Below are positions 32,868-43,955 of a stretch of 64,000 nt of DNA, in pieces. The stretch spans positions 16,162,985-16,226,984 of the forward strand of contig CM035807.1 in the NCBI GenBank assembly GCA_020466095.1. Direction: 5' to 3'. The stretch comes from Chlorops oryzae. Its lineage: Eukaryota; Arthropoda; Insecta; Diptera; Chloropidae. The position numbers and the translations under genes are program-made. Below the pieces are notes generated by a model. It made no database searches. It saw only the letters and a program-made list of their open reading frames with translations, and was not told the origin of the DNA. How positions within the stretch are numbered: the first letter of the stretch is position 1; each line of letters starts with the position of its first letter.

Positions 32868-34018
32868 AGGACTGTCCCAGAAATAACTGTCCTTTGGTTT
32901 TATTTATAAAAAAGTGTCGTCTCAACAAGAAGAAAAGCGGAAAGCAATTATTTACAAACACCTGGAAAATCCAAACACCACGTACGCTAAGGAAGTTGGC
33001 GTGTGCGAAAAAACTGTCGGTAGGACCATAAAACGATACAGACAGCTTACCCCTTTATCAAAAACACCAGGATCAGGGAGAAAAAGTGGTCCAGCGAACC
33101 AAGCAGTGGCCCAGAACGTTAAGCGGCTGTTTACTCAGAATTCAGGCACTTAGGTTCGTGATATGGCAGCAAAAGCGGGAACATCGAAGTCAACTGTTCA
33201 ACGGATTAAAAAATTTTACAACCTAAGGAGCTATAACGTACAAAAAGTACGTGATAGGTCAGAAGAAAAGGACGCCGAAGCCAAGAGGAGGGCTGGAAAA
33301 CTGTATCGCGATTACCTGCCCAAATTTGATTGCGTGATCATGGACGATGAAACGTATTGCAAAGCGGATTTCAAGCAGTTACCTGGACACGGATATTATA
33401 CTGCGGCTAGAAGGGGTGGAGCATCCTCTAAATTTACCACCGAAAAACATACCAAATTTCCAAAGAAATACATGGTGTGGCAGGCCATTTGCAAATGTGG
33501 CCTTCGAAGTAAGGACGGATTGTGGCGGATCGCACAATCAACACCGAAATTTACATCAGAAAGTGTCTGGACCGGCGTTTCCTGCATTTTATACGTTAAC
33601 ACCAAGGTTCAGTATTATTTTGGCCTGTCCTAGCAACATCATAATGTCACTGTGGTACCAAGAGAAGCAAATCCTCCGAATTGCTCCGAACTTCGTCCAA
33701 TCGAAAAATATTGGGCTTTAATGAAAAGGAACCTTAAGAAGACCAAACAAACTGCGAATAACATCGAAATATTTCGACATAAATGGCATCGGGCATAGAC
33801 TAAGGTGAACGAAAGGTCGGTAAAAAACCTAATGGAGGACCTTAATAAAAAAGTGTATAATTTTTTTGAAGTGTATTTTTTTCAGTGTAATTAAAATTTT
33901 TATTTATTTCGTAATGCTCACTTAATAATAAACTGAAAGAATTTTTAAAAAAACATCATTGGTTTTTTTGCAATAAAAAAAAAAAAAAGCAAAAGGACAG
34001 TTATTTCTAGGACAGTCT
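32868..34018 (+). mobile_element. Tc1/mariner-type element, 1151 bp
   Basis: TIRs GGACTGTCCCAGAAATAAC (left) and GTTATTTCTAGGACAGTC (right) are flanked by TA on both sides (32866-32867 and 34019-34020), the Tc1/mariner target duplication. The element carries one dead transposase. Confidence 0.92.
32914..33895 (+). pseudogene. Tc1-like transposase, inactivated
   Basis: Would cut and paste the surrounding element. The N-terminus has a paired helix-turn-helix region (YAKEVGVCEKTVGRTIKRY, then AAKAGTSKSTVQRIKKF) and the catalytic part has VIMDDETY. The expected start codon is GTG where ATG would stand. A TAG stop interrupts the frame at 33151-33153. In the third motif the frame is broken near 33630: FWPVLA stands where the family has an Asp (WPD), and PPNCSELRPIEKYWA continues in another frame. 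At least one stop, one shift and one lost catalytic residue show that it cannot act. Confidence 0.9.
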
Positions 34019-34744
34019 TTATGTACGGATCGATATGTAGTTTTATCTTCCGGCTGCGATTCAAAAAAATTTTTCGGCAACAACTGAAAATCTATCAACA
34101 TGAGCTTTTGTCCCTCTTTCTCTCCCATGTAATGAACAGTGGCAAGCAAACTGGCAAGTAATCAAAGAGGGTTGCATCCGACTTTCCGGCTGTAGTTCGC
34201 TATGAGAAATTAACATTTAAACTTATGCAAACTAAATGGCAGAACAGCTGATTGCAACTAATTTTTCAAAATAAACACGTAGCGTCCGTAAAAACTTTGG
34301 GATTTTTTGAAGAATCTAAGAAAAGTGAATATATTTGTCTCTCTCACTCTCAGTGAGGTTGTAGCTAATTAACTTGCTTGCATTTAATGTGAAAGTATTT
34401 ACTGCATATCTGAGCTCAGCCTATAAAGGAAGTAGCTTTGATCGAAGTTTGTCGGAACAATGTTTCTTAATCTAAGTCTCGAGCCTCTCTCAATAAATAG
34501 ACTTTCTTTGGAACTGTTACTTTCAAAGAATTGTTTTGACAGTTTTAATTGAACCAAATTTTTTGTTTGAAGGGAAGCAACCAGCTGCAGAATTGGGGAA
34601 TTTCCATTTAAATATAATTTGAATGCTTTATTTTGTTTTATAGAAAATTGTGTAAATATAAATAAAATAGCAATCACATCTGTTTCACCTGACGACGCAA
34701 TATACCCTCGACCCTGAAAAGTTAGAATTTTTTTTTTTTGTGTG
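34019..34744. other. Intergenic; Kazal upstream homology
   Basis: About 34588-34700 resembles 9237-9455, the region upstream of Kazal gene 1 (CAGAATTGGGGAATTTCC, TGTTTCACCTGACGACG). A minus-strand open frame across it is not convincing. Confidence 0.5.
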
Positions 34745-34757
34745 TCCAATTTTTAAC

Positions 34758-34764
34758 TATAAAA
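34758..34764 (+). promoter_or_regulatory. TATA box of Kazal locus 3
   Basis: TATAAAA lies 79 bases before the ATG and is shared with the truncated copy at 20018. Confidence 0.55.
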
Positions 34765-34836
34765 GAACTTTGCTGAAAAATATAAGACTGTAATTCGTTT
34801 TTATTCACTGAACGCGTCGGTTTGAATTAATTGAAA

Positions 34837-35130
34837 ATGGCTTTATACTTCAAATTATTGTTGGCATTTGCTCTCATCGCTTTTGCGATAGCTGCCGAAG
34901 AGGATGAGGATTGCTCATTTGCATGTACTCAAGAGATGAGACCAGTAAGCGCAATTTGTGACGGCGTTAGAAGAACTTTCTCAAATGGTGCGCGCAATCT
35001 TCATATGAATGCCAGACTAAGATAAGTAAGTACTTCATGAATAGAATTAACACAAGGAGCTGATATTTTATTTTTTTGAATTTTAGAATGTGATCCAGAT
35101 TCATCCTGGGATTATTTTAGTTCTGATTGA
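34837..35130 (+). pseudogene. Third Kazal-type peptide gene, frameshifted
   Basis: Exon 1 (34837-35025) has a clear signal peptide (ALYFKLLLAFALIAFAIAA), then CSFACTQEMRPVSAIC and RRTFSN as in Kazal peptides. Right after SN one base is missing relative to the other copies. The expected Cys-rich segment (CAQSSYECQTKI) continues in another frame up to the donor GTAAGT at 35026, while the original frame stops at 35023-35025. Exon 2 (35087-35130) encodes CDPDSSWDYFSSD and lacks the last cysteine of genes 1 and 2. The result is either a pseudogene or a one-base sequence error at about 34985-34990. The mature part is quite different from genes 1 and 2, so this is an older paralogue. Confidence 0.7.
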
Positions 35131-35639
35131 ACGAGCTTCCATCCAAAATTGTATATAATATTTTCAAGGTTGATACGATTTTAAGTAATTTTAGCATATA
35201 AAATTGAGTGAATTTAAAGTACCTATGTCTTTCGCTTAATCTATTTGAAAACGGAGGCCTTTCTATGATTTTTGTTTAATTTTAATGAACTCAAATGACA
35301 AATAATATATAAGACTTAATTCCCACGGGGAAAAAATATCAAAAATTTAAAATATCAAACAATGGACGAAATGTTGTCGTATTCTATAAGAAAATCGCAG
35401 GTGCTATGCCCAGGAGAATTAAATAGCCGCAAAGATTTGGGACTGTTGGCTTCATTTGGTTTCAAATTGGAGAATAAAAACTCATGTTTCCATGTTTCTC
35501 AAGACAACCAACTTCCCTTTTTTGTCCCTTTTCTTCGCCTACATTTTATTGTTGCCGAAAATTGCTTCAGGCAAGTGTCTTGCCCGCCATTTATTTATGT
35601 CGCACGCGTCTTTTTTGCTCCACTCGGTTGTCCTACAAT
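35131..35639. other. 3' flank of Kazal locus 3
   Basis: No gene recognised; several overlapping short open frames without protein character. Confidence 0.4.
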
Positions 35640-36255
35640 GCACAGAGAAAAAAATCAACTAGAAAACTGGTTAAATCAAAAGGAAAAACATACAAAACGG
35701 CTTCAACAAGGAATATTTTTAATTTTAACAATTTTTCTTGTTGAAAAAATTAAAAATTTTCCTTTTGAATCAACCATATTTCAGGTTGAATTGAAATGAT
35801 AATTTTCAAAAATGGATTTAAATTTAAATTGTTGAACCAACCACGAACATAGTTGAAATGACAAGATATTTTTTAAAAAAATTCCAAAAAAAATACCTAT
35901 ACAAGAAGAAATGTCAAAAAAAAATTAATTAACGTTCAAAGCAAATGGCCATAGAGCACTCTGCTGAACATGACCCAAAAAATAGCCATCGGATGGACTT
36001 CATCCGACTTCGTCACTCCGTTTTGGGGACTGCTTTCGCAATGCTTGAAAAAATTCTAAGATGAATACATATCTTATATGTCTTATTTTATAAAACAAAT
36101 GAGAATTATACCGAACGAAAAGAAATGTAATTAAACATATTTCCTTTCAATTTAACCAAAAATGTTGTTGACTCAACAATTTTCCTTTTGAAATTTTTGT
36201 TCTGCTCGAAAATCAAAAGGACTGTGAATAACAATGGTTACGTTCGCTCAGTGTG
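35640..36255 (-). repeat. Inverted copy of the Kazal downstream block
   Basis: The reverse complement matches about 10575-11235 and 18535-19120 (TTGATTCAAAAGGAAAA, GATGAAGTCCATCCGATGG and other blocks). It faces the third Kazal locus in the opposite orientation. Confidence 0.75.
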
Positions 36256-36769
36256 GTTATTGTAATAACATCTACCATCATCACGCCCCGTGTCTGGTTG
36301 TTTTGAAGTTGTTGCACTTTTCATTCTCTCTACATGCTCACTCAATGTTGCTTCCGGTCCGGTTTCTTGTCTTCCAAGATTTGATCGTTTTCCGAACAAT
36401 AATTTCGTGTTTCATCTCGATGAAAACACCTCATTTGATCATTTATTTTGCCAACGAGCATTTTTGTTTCCACTTTAATGGTATTTTTCCTATTAAGATT
36501 CGAGAATTCCACCTTCCTTGTGAATACCCCTTATATAAACAGATAACAATTCGATGATACAGAAACTTGATATTTAAAAGTGCCCACGAAAAATTTCCTT
36601 TTAGCGCTCTCCAAAATTTCAATCGACGATGAAAGTCTTTCGAAACGAAGGTGAAAGGTATATGAAAGGCTCCGAAAATTCATGAAAAAAGTTCAAAAAT
36701 TGCACTTCACACCCTAAAAGTTAGCTAAAAAATTCTCTAATAGACCAAAATGCAACAAAAAACAAGTAA
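36256..36769. other. Intergenic, no gene seen
   Basis: Plus-strand frames at 36234-36557 are open but not protein-like. Confidence 0.4.
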
Positions 36770-37330
36770 GGGTGTCATAGTCGGGCGACCCTGACAATAA
36801 AATACCCAATACAGACACACATGTTTAAATAATTTTTGAACCACGCCCAAAAAACAGGACCACTAAGAAAGAATATTCAAGGAAGTTTTTAAGGCCTTTA
36901 GGCGCCCCATATACCGACTTTTGTTAAATTTCTTTATGAAAACCGCCCCTTTGCCGCGCCCACTTTTCCAATTTTTTGAATTCTAATCGGAGGCTTTAAT
37001 ATACGCTCAAATTCTAAGCTTTATTGAAATATTTCGAAAAAGTCTGATTTTGACGCAGGTTTTGGGATTTTTGTGACAGACCCTAGTACTGGAGGTACCC
37101 CTAAAAATGGTCCGATTGGGTCCATGAGCACGCATACCAAATTTCGTCAAGATAGCTCAACTCCTTCGATAAGAAAACTGTATACAAACAGACGGACATG
37201 GCTAAATCGAATCTCCTGGTGACGCTGATCATTTCTATATATATTCTGTATGGTCTATCTCGACTGGTTCTAGGTGTTACACACAAACGCAATATACCCT
37301 CGACACAGAGTGTATCGTGTATCAAATAAC
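36770..37330 (+). repeat. Dispersed repeat, second GACA type
   Basis: Shares GTCAAGATAGCTCA, GACGGACATGGCTAAATCG and a TACCC(T/A)CGACA-like end with 63560-63860. Found twice in the window. Confidence 0.65.
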
Positions 37331-38143
37331 CTCAACATATTGTAAACAATTTTAAATGATGATACATATCGTCATACATTTATGAAACATTTTTTTTTTA
37401 TTGATGTCACATATGTAGCTAATGAAGATGTACACTCACGTTTATGTATTCATCTAGAAAAGAATCAGTTTATACCACTGTATTTATCGTCCCACCGTTG
37501 ATTTCGCTTGATCGGCATCGTCTGTGGCTTTTCCAAGGAAATCGTCTCAGATTGCAGCTTCGTTGGTTCCATTAATCCTCATAGAGCGTTTTCAGATCGA
37601 AAAACCAATTTTCGTAAGGATTCACGTAGCTTCAATAGATATAAAAGATGAGAATGTTTCTCCTATTTTCATGATGCTTTATGTCTCCATAAGTGAATAA
37701 TCCGCTTGTTTGCCCTTGCACCGAAACGTGCATGAGTGCGGTCAATTGAAAATGTAGAAAATTGAGTGCATTGCAGGATACTCGAAATGAAATTTTTCGA
37801 TTGGAAATTTGTGTTCTTTTGCTCGCATTCTCAGCATTCAATGGAGCGAGACTTGGACAGTAAGCTTCGAACGTAAAAGGGATGTTCAGTTTCTTTTTTA
37901 AATCATTGCTTAAAAATGAGCAAAAGGGCAACTGCAGTTGAAGCCTTTTGGAACGAAAATTTAAGACTTTTCAAGCGTTGAGGAAACCTTTAAAAAGTAA
38001 CAGAAAGCTCCTTAAAATTTCTTTTATTTTCTGCAACATAAAGTGAACTCTGGAAATACTGTGGAATTCACAATTACGCATGTTTTCGCCAATATTTATA
38101 TCGAGTCTCTTCATGATATCCTATCTCTTTTGATGATAATAAT
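37331..38143. other. Intergenic, no gene seen
   Basis: A 99-codon minus frame at 37632-37931 has no recognisable motif. Confidence 0.4.
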
Positions 38144-38642
38144 AGTGGGACTCATGCAGGGTCGCAAATAGCCTTCGTAAATTTTGCGATCGCAAATTTT
38201 CCGACGCTTCATGAGCGACCCTTCGAATGTTCGACATGTTTGCCAAAAATCAATCAGCTGCTTCACGATAAGGCTCTCTCACATCGTAAAACATGCCTGA
38301 CGGCAAGGTTGAATTATTGGCAATTGAATTATGATATAATGAAAAACTATTCTTAATTTGATAAATTTGATTTTTTTTCGATAAATTAAAGTTTATTTAT
38401 GTTCAAACTGGTTTTTTCTTCGACAAATGAAGGCTTAAACCTATTTTTACATTACGTCCTAGGCTTGTCAAACGCGATGGGCCGTGTATGCCCGCCCAGA
38501 TTATTATGCGAAATAACTTACGACGTTTTGCGAAGCGAAAACCAATGGGAAAGTTTGTCACGCTTCGTAAAATTTCTTCCATACAAATTTTGACAGTTCA
38601 TTTCCCATTTAGCAAAATTTGCGACCCTGCATGAGTCCCACT
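38144..38642. mobile_element. 499 bp element, AGTGGGACTCATGCAG family
   Basis: TIR AGTGGGACTCATGCAGGG plus TCGCAAA is mirrored at the right end (26 bases). The flanks are AAT on both sides (38141-38143 and 38643-38645), a 3 bp target duplication. It shares its TIR head with the MITE at 21167. Confidence 0.8.
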
Positions 38643-38724
38643 AATGTATACAGACGGACAGCCAGACGAACAATTTGACGGCTGATCATTTCATTTCTAT
38701 TACATATCCGTCAAGATGTGTTTT

Positions 38725-40421
38725 CCGGCTGGAAATTCTACTTCGGTGCTAGCTAGGCCCTAGGTAGTTTATATCTTGGGCTTAGCTAGTAAAGTCTAAC
38801 TAGAGCCTTCCTAGTTTGTTAATGCTTCCTCTAGAAATTACACTAACACATACATGCACATGCATGCATTCAAACCCAGCCAACCATTGGAGTCCGTACC
38901 GTGCACCTTTAGGACTCCCAATGCGGTGCGTTTACGCTCCTAAGGAGCCTTCTAAAAGGATCCTAAATGAGCGTGTTTGCGGGAAAAAAGGGCCTTTTCA
39001 AAACATATGAAAAAAATGTGCCCTGTGGACTCCTGAAAGGAGTGTTATTTCGGCGTCCTAAAATGCTCCCGCAAATAAGCCGCAAGGACTCCGTGCGGAC
39101 TCCTCTATTAGCCCAGGAGGAGTGTTCTAGGATTGCTTGATTTCCTATACATTGAGAAATAATAAAAAACACCCATTTTTGTTTTTAAAAATTTCTAAGG
39201 CATTCCAAAAAAATATTTCTTATTATTTTTATCAACTACTTTTACTTAGGACATTGTAAAATGTTAGTTTCTAAAAGTTACCCAAAAAGGTTTTCTCCCC
39301 AAAATCTCTGTTCCATTTAATTAAGGGAAAATCCCGTAAAGTTACATCACCATAAATTGCATAAAGTTGCAAACCATAAAGAATGAAAAAAAACCATGCC
39401 AACTAGATAATGCAATTTTAAAGCATGACTCTCTGAACGCTCCTTGATGGTGCTCTTGAGGAGCCCATTGGCGGAGCACTCCGAAAACGCTCCTTCAAGG
39501 ATTCCAAGTGGGAGTCCTTTTACACTCCTACTTTTTTAGCGCTCCGAAAACGATCCTTCAAGGTGTCTAGGTGGGAGTCCTTTAAAACTCCTGTTTCGGA
39601 GCGCTCCGCATATGGTTGGCTGGGAACAAACAAAAGAAAAAGTGGTGCTGCCAAACTGAAAATTTTCAGAATATTTCCGATAAGTAGATTCTTGCAAATA
39701 TTTAGGGGCATTTTAGGTAACTTATAATTTTTTGCGCTATCCAGAGTGTGATTCTTCTATTCCGCGTGGTCCGTGAAGCAATGAGCATGAGACTTTTATT
39801 AATTGTTAAGTTTTTACTTTTTGCTTGCTTCTGAGTATCCGTCAATTCGTACAGAATTAAAAATTATTTAAAATCATCGTCTGTACTCCGGGGTCTGCGA
39901 CTGTAATATCGGTGTGAAAAATATCGATAGCTTAAAACATCTTTAAGTATGAAAAGTTGCGTTTGAAGTTAAAAATAATAATAATACATTAGTTCTATAT
40001 AAGTCTGTGCATTTGATATTTACTAAAATTTATAAATACCATAATGAAATTCGTTCTTATCTGGTGTCCTATGAGTCATAGGAAATGACACAACTCAACT
40101 TGTTTAGCATAATATAAAAAAAAATTCCATTTCTGGCTACAGACAAAGTACACGCTTTATATTTTCACGAATTTAAAGTAAGTGAGAATTATAAAAAAAA
40201 ATTTTCCCGATTTTTCCCTCGCGGTTCTAGCTAGGCCCTCGCTACCACCAGACTAAATTTATCTAGTCGGTCAAATCTAGCTAGGCTAGAGTTTTCTATC
40301 CGGGCTTTACCTAGAGAAAACTAGCTAGGCCCGGTCTAGATTATTCTAGTCATCGCCACTATAGGGGCGGTTCTAGCTAGCGACAGGCTAGATTTATCTA
40401 GTCGGGCAAATCCAGCTAGGC
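38725..40421. mobile_element. Possible CTAG-saturated TIR element (host of nested element)
   Basis: The outer ends CCGGCTGGAAATT and AAATCCAGCTAGG form a weak TIR. The tetramer CTAG, often as AGCTAGG, occurs seven times in 38745-38840 and about sixteen times in 40215-40421. The 750 bp element at 38875 lies between the two arms. 39625-40210 contains no gene. Confidence 0.4.
38875..39624. mobile_element. CCCAGCCAACCAT TIR element with AGGAGTCC motifs
   Basis: Perfect 13 bp TIR CCCAGCCAACCAT with ATGGTTGGCTGGG at the right end. Both ends are crowded with GGAGTCC, GGACTCC, GCTCCT and AGGAGC in both orientations. No transposase; no convincing target duplication. Confidence 0.7.
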
Positions 40422-42514
40422 TGTTCAGGTTGTCGGTTATAACAAGAACATACATGCAATTGTAATATCAAAATAAAACGAGTTTTACAATAAGTGAAGA
40501 CCGTTAAACCAAAGATTAATCTTGGATCGCTCCTTTGGCGAGTAATCGATTACTCCATAAATCTCTAAGCCTGAGCTCTCTTCGAATGGAGGAAAAAGTT
40601 ATCACTCCTTCATTGTTCGATTCACGTATTAATCCATATATTTTTTGCCGGGTTCCTGGTATGTACTTCTGAATAAATGAACTGCAATGCGGTTTCTTAT
40701 ATCTATATCAAATAATTGCATCTTACCATGAACTCACAAAGCTCTTGCACGAGAAAGAAATTTGCCAGTATGAAAGTCGTAGATTTCGATTTTCCGTTTT
40801 CCTTGACTACATTGGTGGTGATCCAGAGCACGAAATTTCTCCCTTTATTTATGGAAATATGTATATTTGTCAATTTTCGAATTGAATTGCAAATGTCGAC
40901 TCTCGGAAATCCAGTTTGCGCAGCACTCAAGTCCTTTTAGTCAGGCATACTCATTTATTTAAAGTTAAATTTGGCTGTCTACCGTGTTCTCAAAATTAAA
41001 AAAAATTAAAAATAAATAATAAATATAGAAACAATGTAAACGGCTCAAAACAAGAGGAGAAATCTAAGTGAAATTATTTTTTGAGGATTATTATTTGCTA
41101 TGTATTTTCCACGTTACACTGTGAGACTTTCTTACATAAAATCGCGCATCATGAGAAGGATATTGAGTCACCATTAATACCGCTTAATTCACTGAGCTTA
41201 ATAGCTTTGGTTGCGAGCAACGCGTTCGTCTAAGCGGTATAAAAGAAATATTTATTTTACCCCAATATTTAATTCGATGTGCGAGAGCTGTTCGAAAAAG
41301 GATAACAAATGTGCGGCTTTACATGACGACCTAACTGTGTAACGCTTATATGTACATATATATGTACGTACGCTTAAGTCGTTGTAAAAATTGCTCAATG
41401 TGGAGTACTGAATACACATTGAAGTTAACCGAAGAGATGGCTCTGAAGTCGAAGCTGGAATTCTTGCTGTAGCTGTGGTTTGCGATTTTAATTCGATTCT
41501 TATTGCCAGATAAACGAATGGGACGTTTGCCAATTGTGTTTGAAGCTCATGCACAATTGATAATCGCTCTGCAGTATCAGTGCTTGAAGTAAGTATGAAC
41601 CAAAAGTGCGAAGAACATTTGCCGCTAAGACTTTCAACCGCTGAAAATTAAGTCCAAGGCTTATGGGGGGATGATAGGGACGCAGCAGTGCTTGTACTTT
41701 ACACAAATGCAATCGAATTGAAATCCAAGTTTTATGAGGAAGGGAGCCGTTTGAAAATCTGGAGGCAGGATATTTTGCCAAAAATTGCTGCCAACAGCTG
41801 ATGCAGTGTCTTATCTGCGCCTTAATGCAGCAGGAAAAGCATAAATTCGTAAAATTTATGGATTAATCCGGGCAGTTGGACTACGTTTATGTGAAATCTC
41901 TGATTTTTATATTAAACGTGCTTTGAAGGTAAATCGATTTATTTCTTGAATTCTGTTTAGAACTGCGTTTTTTTTTTGCTGATATCTAATCAGCTTGATG
42001 ATTTTCACTCTCTCACAGACGTGATTCGAAGCATTGGCAATGCGAAGGCGTACGCTTGAGAGGTGAAAAAAAAGGTTTATCTGTATTTCGGATTTTTCAC
42101 ATTTTTCACATATATTTTATCGCTCTACAGGCCTTCACTAAAAAAGTTGGTCCTCCATTTATGAAGCCGTATCCGACAATTTCCAACGCAATAAAGTTTT
42201 CATACCGCCAATCCAAGTGGTGCATATGTGTATGTACGCCACGAGGCAGTTTGCTACGCTTTTCAATCATACGCTATTTGACTTTCCCATTTTCCGTAAG
42301 TTGGAGTCATCAATAACATGAATATAATAAATAAAAATAAAAAAAAACTATTGGGTGGCAGGGTCCTCGACTCAATAGGGGCCCGGTACAAGGAAATATT
42401 CAAACAATATTTTAAAACAAAATTTCGCACCTGAAATCCTACAAATTAAAATCTGATTGATTACTTAAAACTGAACTCCATATAGGTACAATGTCAAAGT
42501 AATAAAAAATATCA
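40422..42514. other. Intergenic; no recognised gene
   Basis: Minus-strand frames at 41252-41554 and 41500-41781 are open for about 95 codons each but overlap in different frames and show no motif. Nothing can be supported here. Confidence 0.4.
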
Positions 42515-42700
42515 AATACAGTGTGCTCTCTCTTAAGCGGACACCAACGGGACCGAAAAGTATGTCTGCTTAACAGAGGTGTCCGCTTAACAGAGGGGTT
42601 CACTTAAGAGGAATCTAGTTGGGAAGCAGGAACACAAAAGCATTCCCAAAAAGTGTCCGCTTAAGACGAGTGTCCGCAAGGAAATATATTAATAAATATG
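42515..42700. mobile_element. Decayed pogo/Tigger-like MITE end
   Basis: CTTAAGCGGACACC, TGTCCGCTTAACAGAGG and GTGTCCGCTTAAGACG are the repeated TIR-like motifs often seen in mariner/pogo-type MITEs. A clean pair of ends is lacking. Confidence 0.4.
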
Positions 42701-42929
42701 TATGTATATTTGAAATCTGATTTCAATTCGAAGTAGGTAATATCCCTGCAGTAATATGGACTGACCCAAGTGTAGCCTTCGGTCAGTCCTTCATGTTACC
42801 GGCACTAGTCCCCTAATAAATCCAATTCTAATGTATTCAGCTGACCTTTTTTTGACATGGGCCTGTCATTGGATATTTATACCTTATCTGTACTTTGATT
42901 TAGCTTCTAAGACTCGAGATTATTATTAA
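42701..42929. other. Intergenic
   Basis: Nothing recognised. Confidence 0.4.
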
Positions 42930-43400
42930 GCACAAAATTTTCGCGGATGGTGAGCATGGTCAAGTTTTAACCGTTAGAGGACATTTTGTCTAGCTGCGAA
43001 AACCTCAATTCAAAATAGTGAAAATCAAATTTTTGCGAATTTAGCGAATGGTGGTCATGATCAAATTTTAACCCTTAGAGGACATTTTGTTTAGCTGCGA
43101 AATACTCAATTCAAAATAGTGAAAATCAGGTTTTCGCGAATTTCGCGGATGGTGGTCTTGATCAAATTTTAACCCTTAGAGGACATTTTGTTTAACTGCG
43201 AAATACTCAATTCAAAATAGTGAAAATCAAATTTTCGCGAATTTCGCGGATGGTGGTCTTGATCAAATTTTAACCCTTAGAGGACATTTTGTTTAGCTGC
43301 GAAATACTCAATTCAAAATAGTGAAAATCAATTTTTGCGAATTTCGCGAAATGTGGTCATGGTCATAATTTATCCATAATGGACGACTTTATTTGGCGGC
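42930..43400 (+). repeat. 101 bp satellite, about 4.5 copies
   Basis: The phrase GCGGATGGTG recurs at 101-base spacing (ends near 42950, 43051, 43152, 43253 and 43353). The unit contains TTAACCCTTAGAGGACATTT and CTCAATTCAAAATAGTG. The outer copies are more diverged than the inner ones. Confidence 0.92.
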
Positions 43401-43499
43401 AAAATACACAATCAGAAGAAGCAAAAAAATAATTTTTGTATACAGATATGAGAATAAGAGAAAGAGTGTTTTTTTCTAATGTGTAGAATGATGACCATA

Positions 43500-43782
43500 G
43501 TTATAGCGATGTCGCAATTTTTTTTTAAGCGAAAGCTTAAGTCTACATAGTAGCTATACACACACCAAATTTCAATAAGCTGGGATGTATAGTAAAAAAG
43601 TTATCCACGAAAAACGTTAAAAATCGTGATTTTTGAAACTTCTGAACCACGACCCAAGAAGGGACTAGGAAAAAAATTTGTATGCAGTTTCTCGGACATT
43701 TACCTGGTTCAAGTCCATGCCAAATTTCAATATGATATCTTTCATGGCTTAGGATTAAATTACGAAAAACTAAAGTGTGACC

Positions 43783-43818
<36 letters not shown>

Positions 43819-43955
43819 TGGCTAGATCGACTCCTCTTGTCACCCTGATCAAGAATATATATTATATATATGTCTATATCTATCGCGACTCCTTTGGTAT
43901 GTTACATACTCCGAGCCAAACTTAATATACCCTTTCCTTCGGAAAAGGTATAAAA
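43500..43955 (+). repeat. Dispersed ~450 bp repeat with GACA tract (copy 2)
   Basis: Inverted relative of 25262-25700. Here the GACA tract is about eight units long, against one or two in the other copy, which shows simple-repeat expansion inside the element. Confidence 0.8.

Noticed and set aside
34399..34749. 116-codon minus frame
   Set aside because: It overlaps sequence homologous to the non-coding upstream region of Kazal gene 1 and has no motif.
41252..41781. Two ~95-codon minus frames as a gene
   Set aside because: They overlap in different frames, lack splice signals linking them, and no family motif was recognised.
42930..43400. CRISPR array
   Set aside because: The units are contiguous 101 bp satellites without spacer structure, in a eukaryotic genome.
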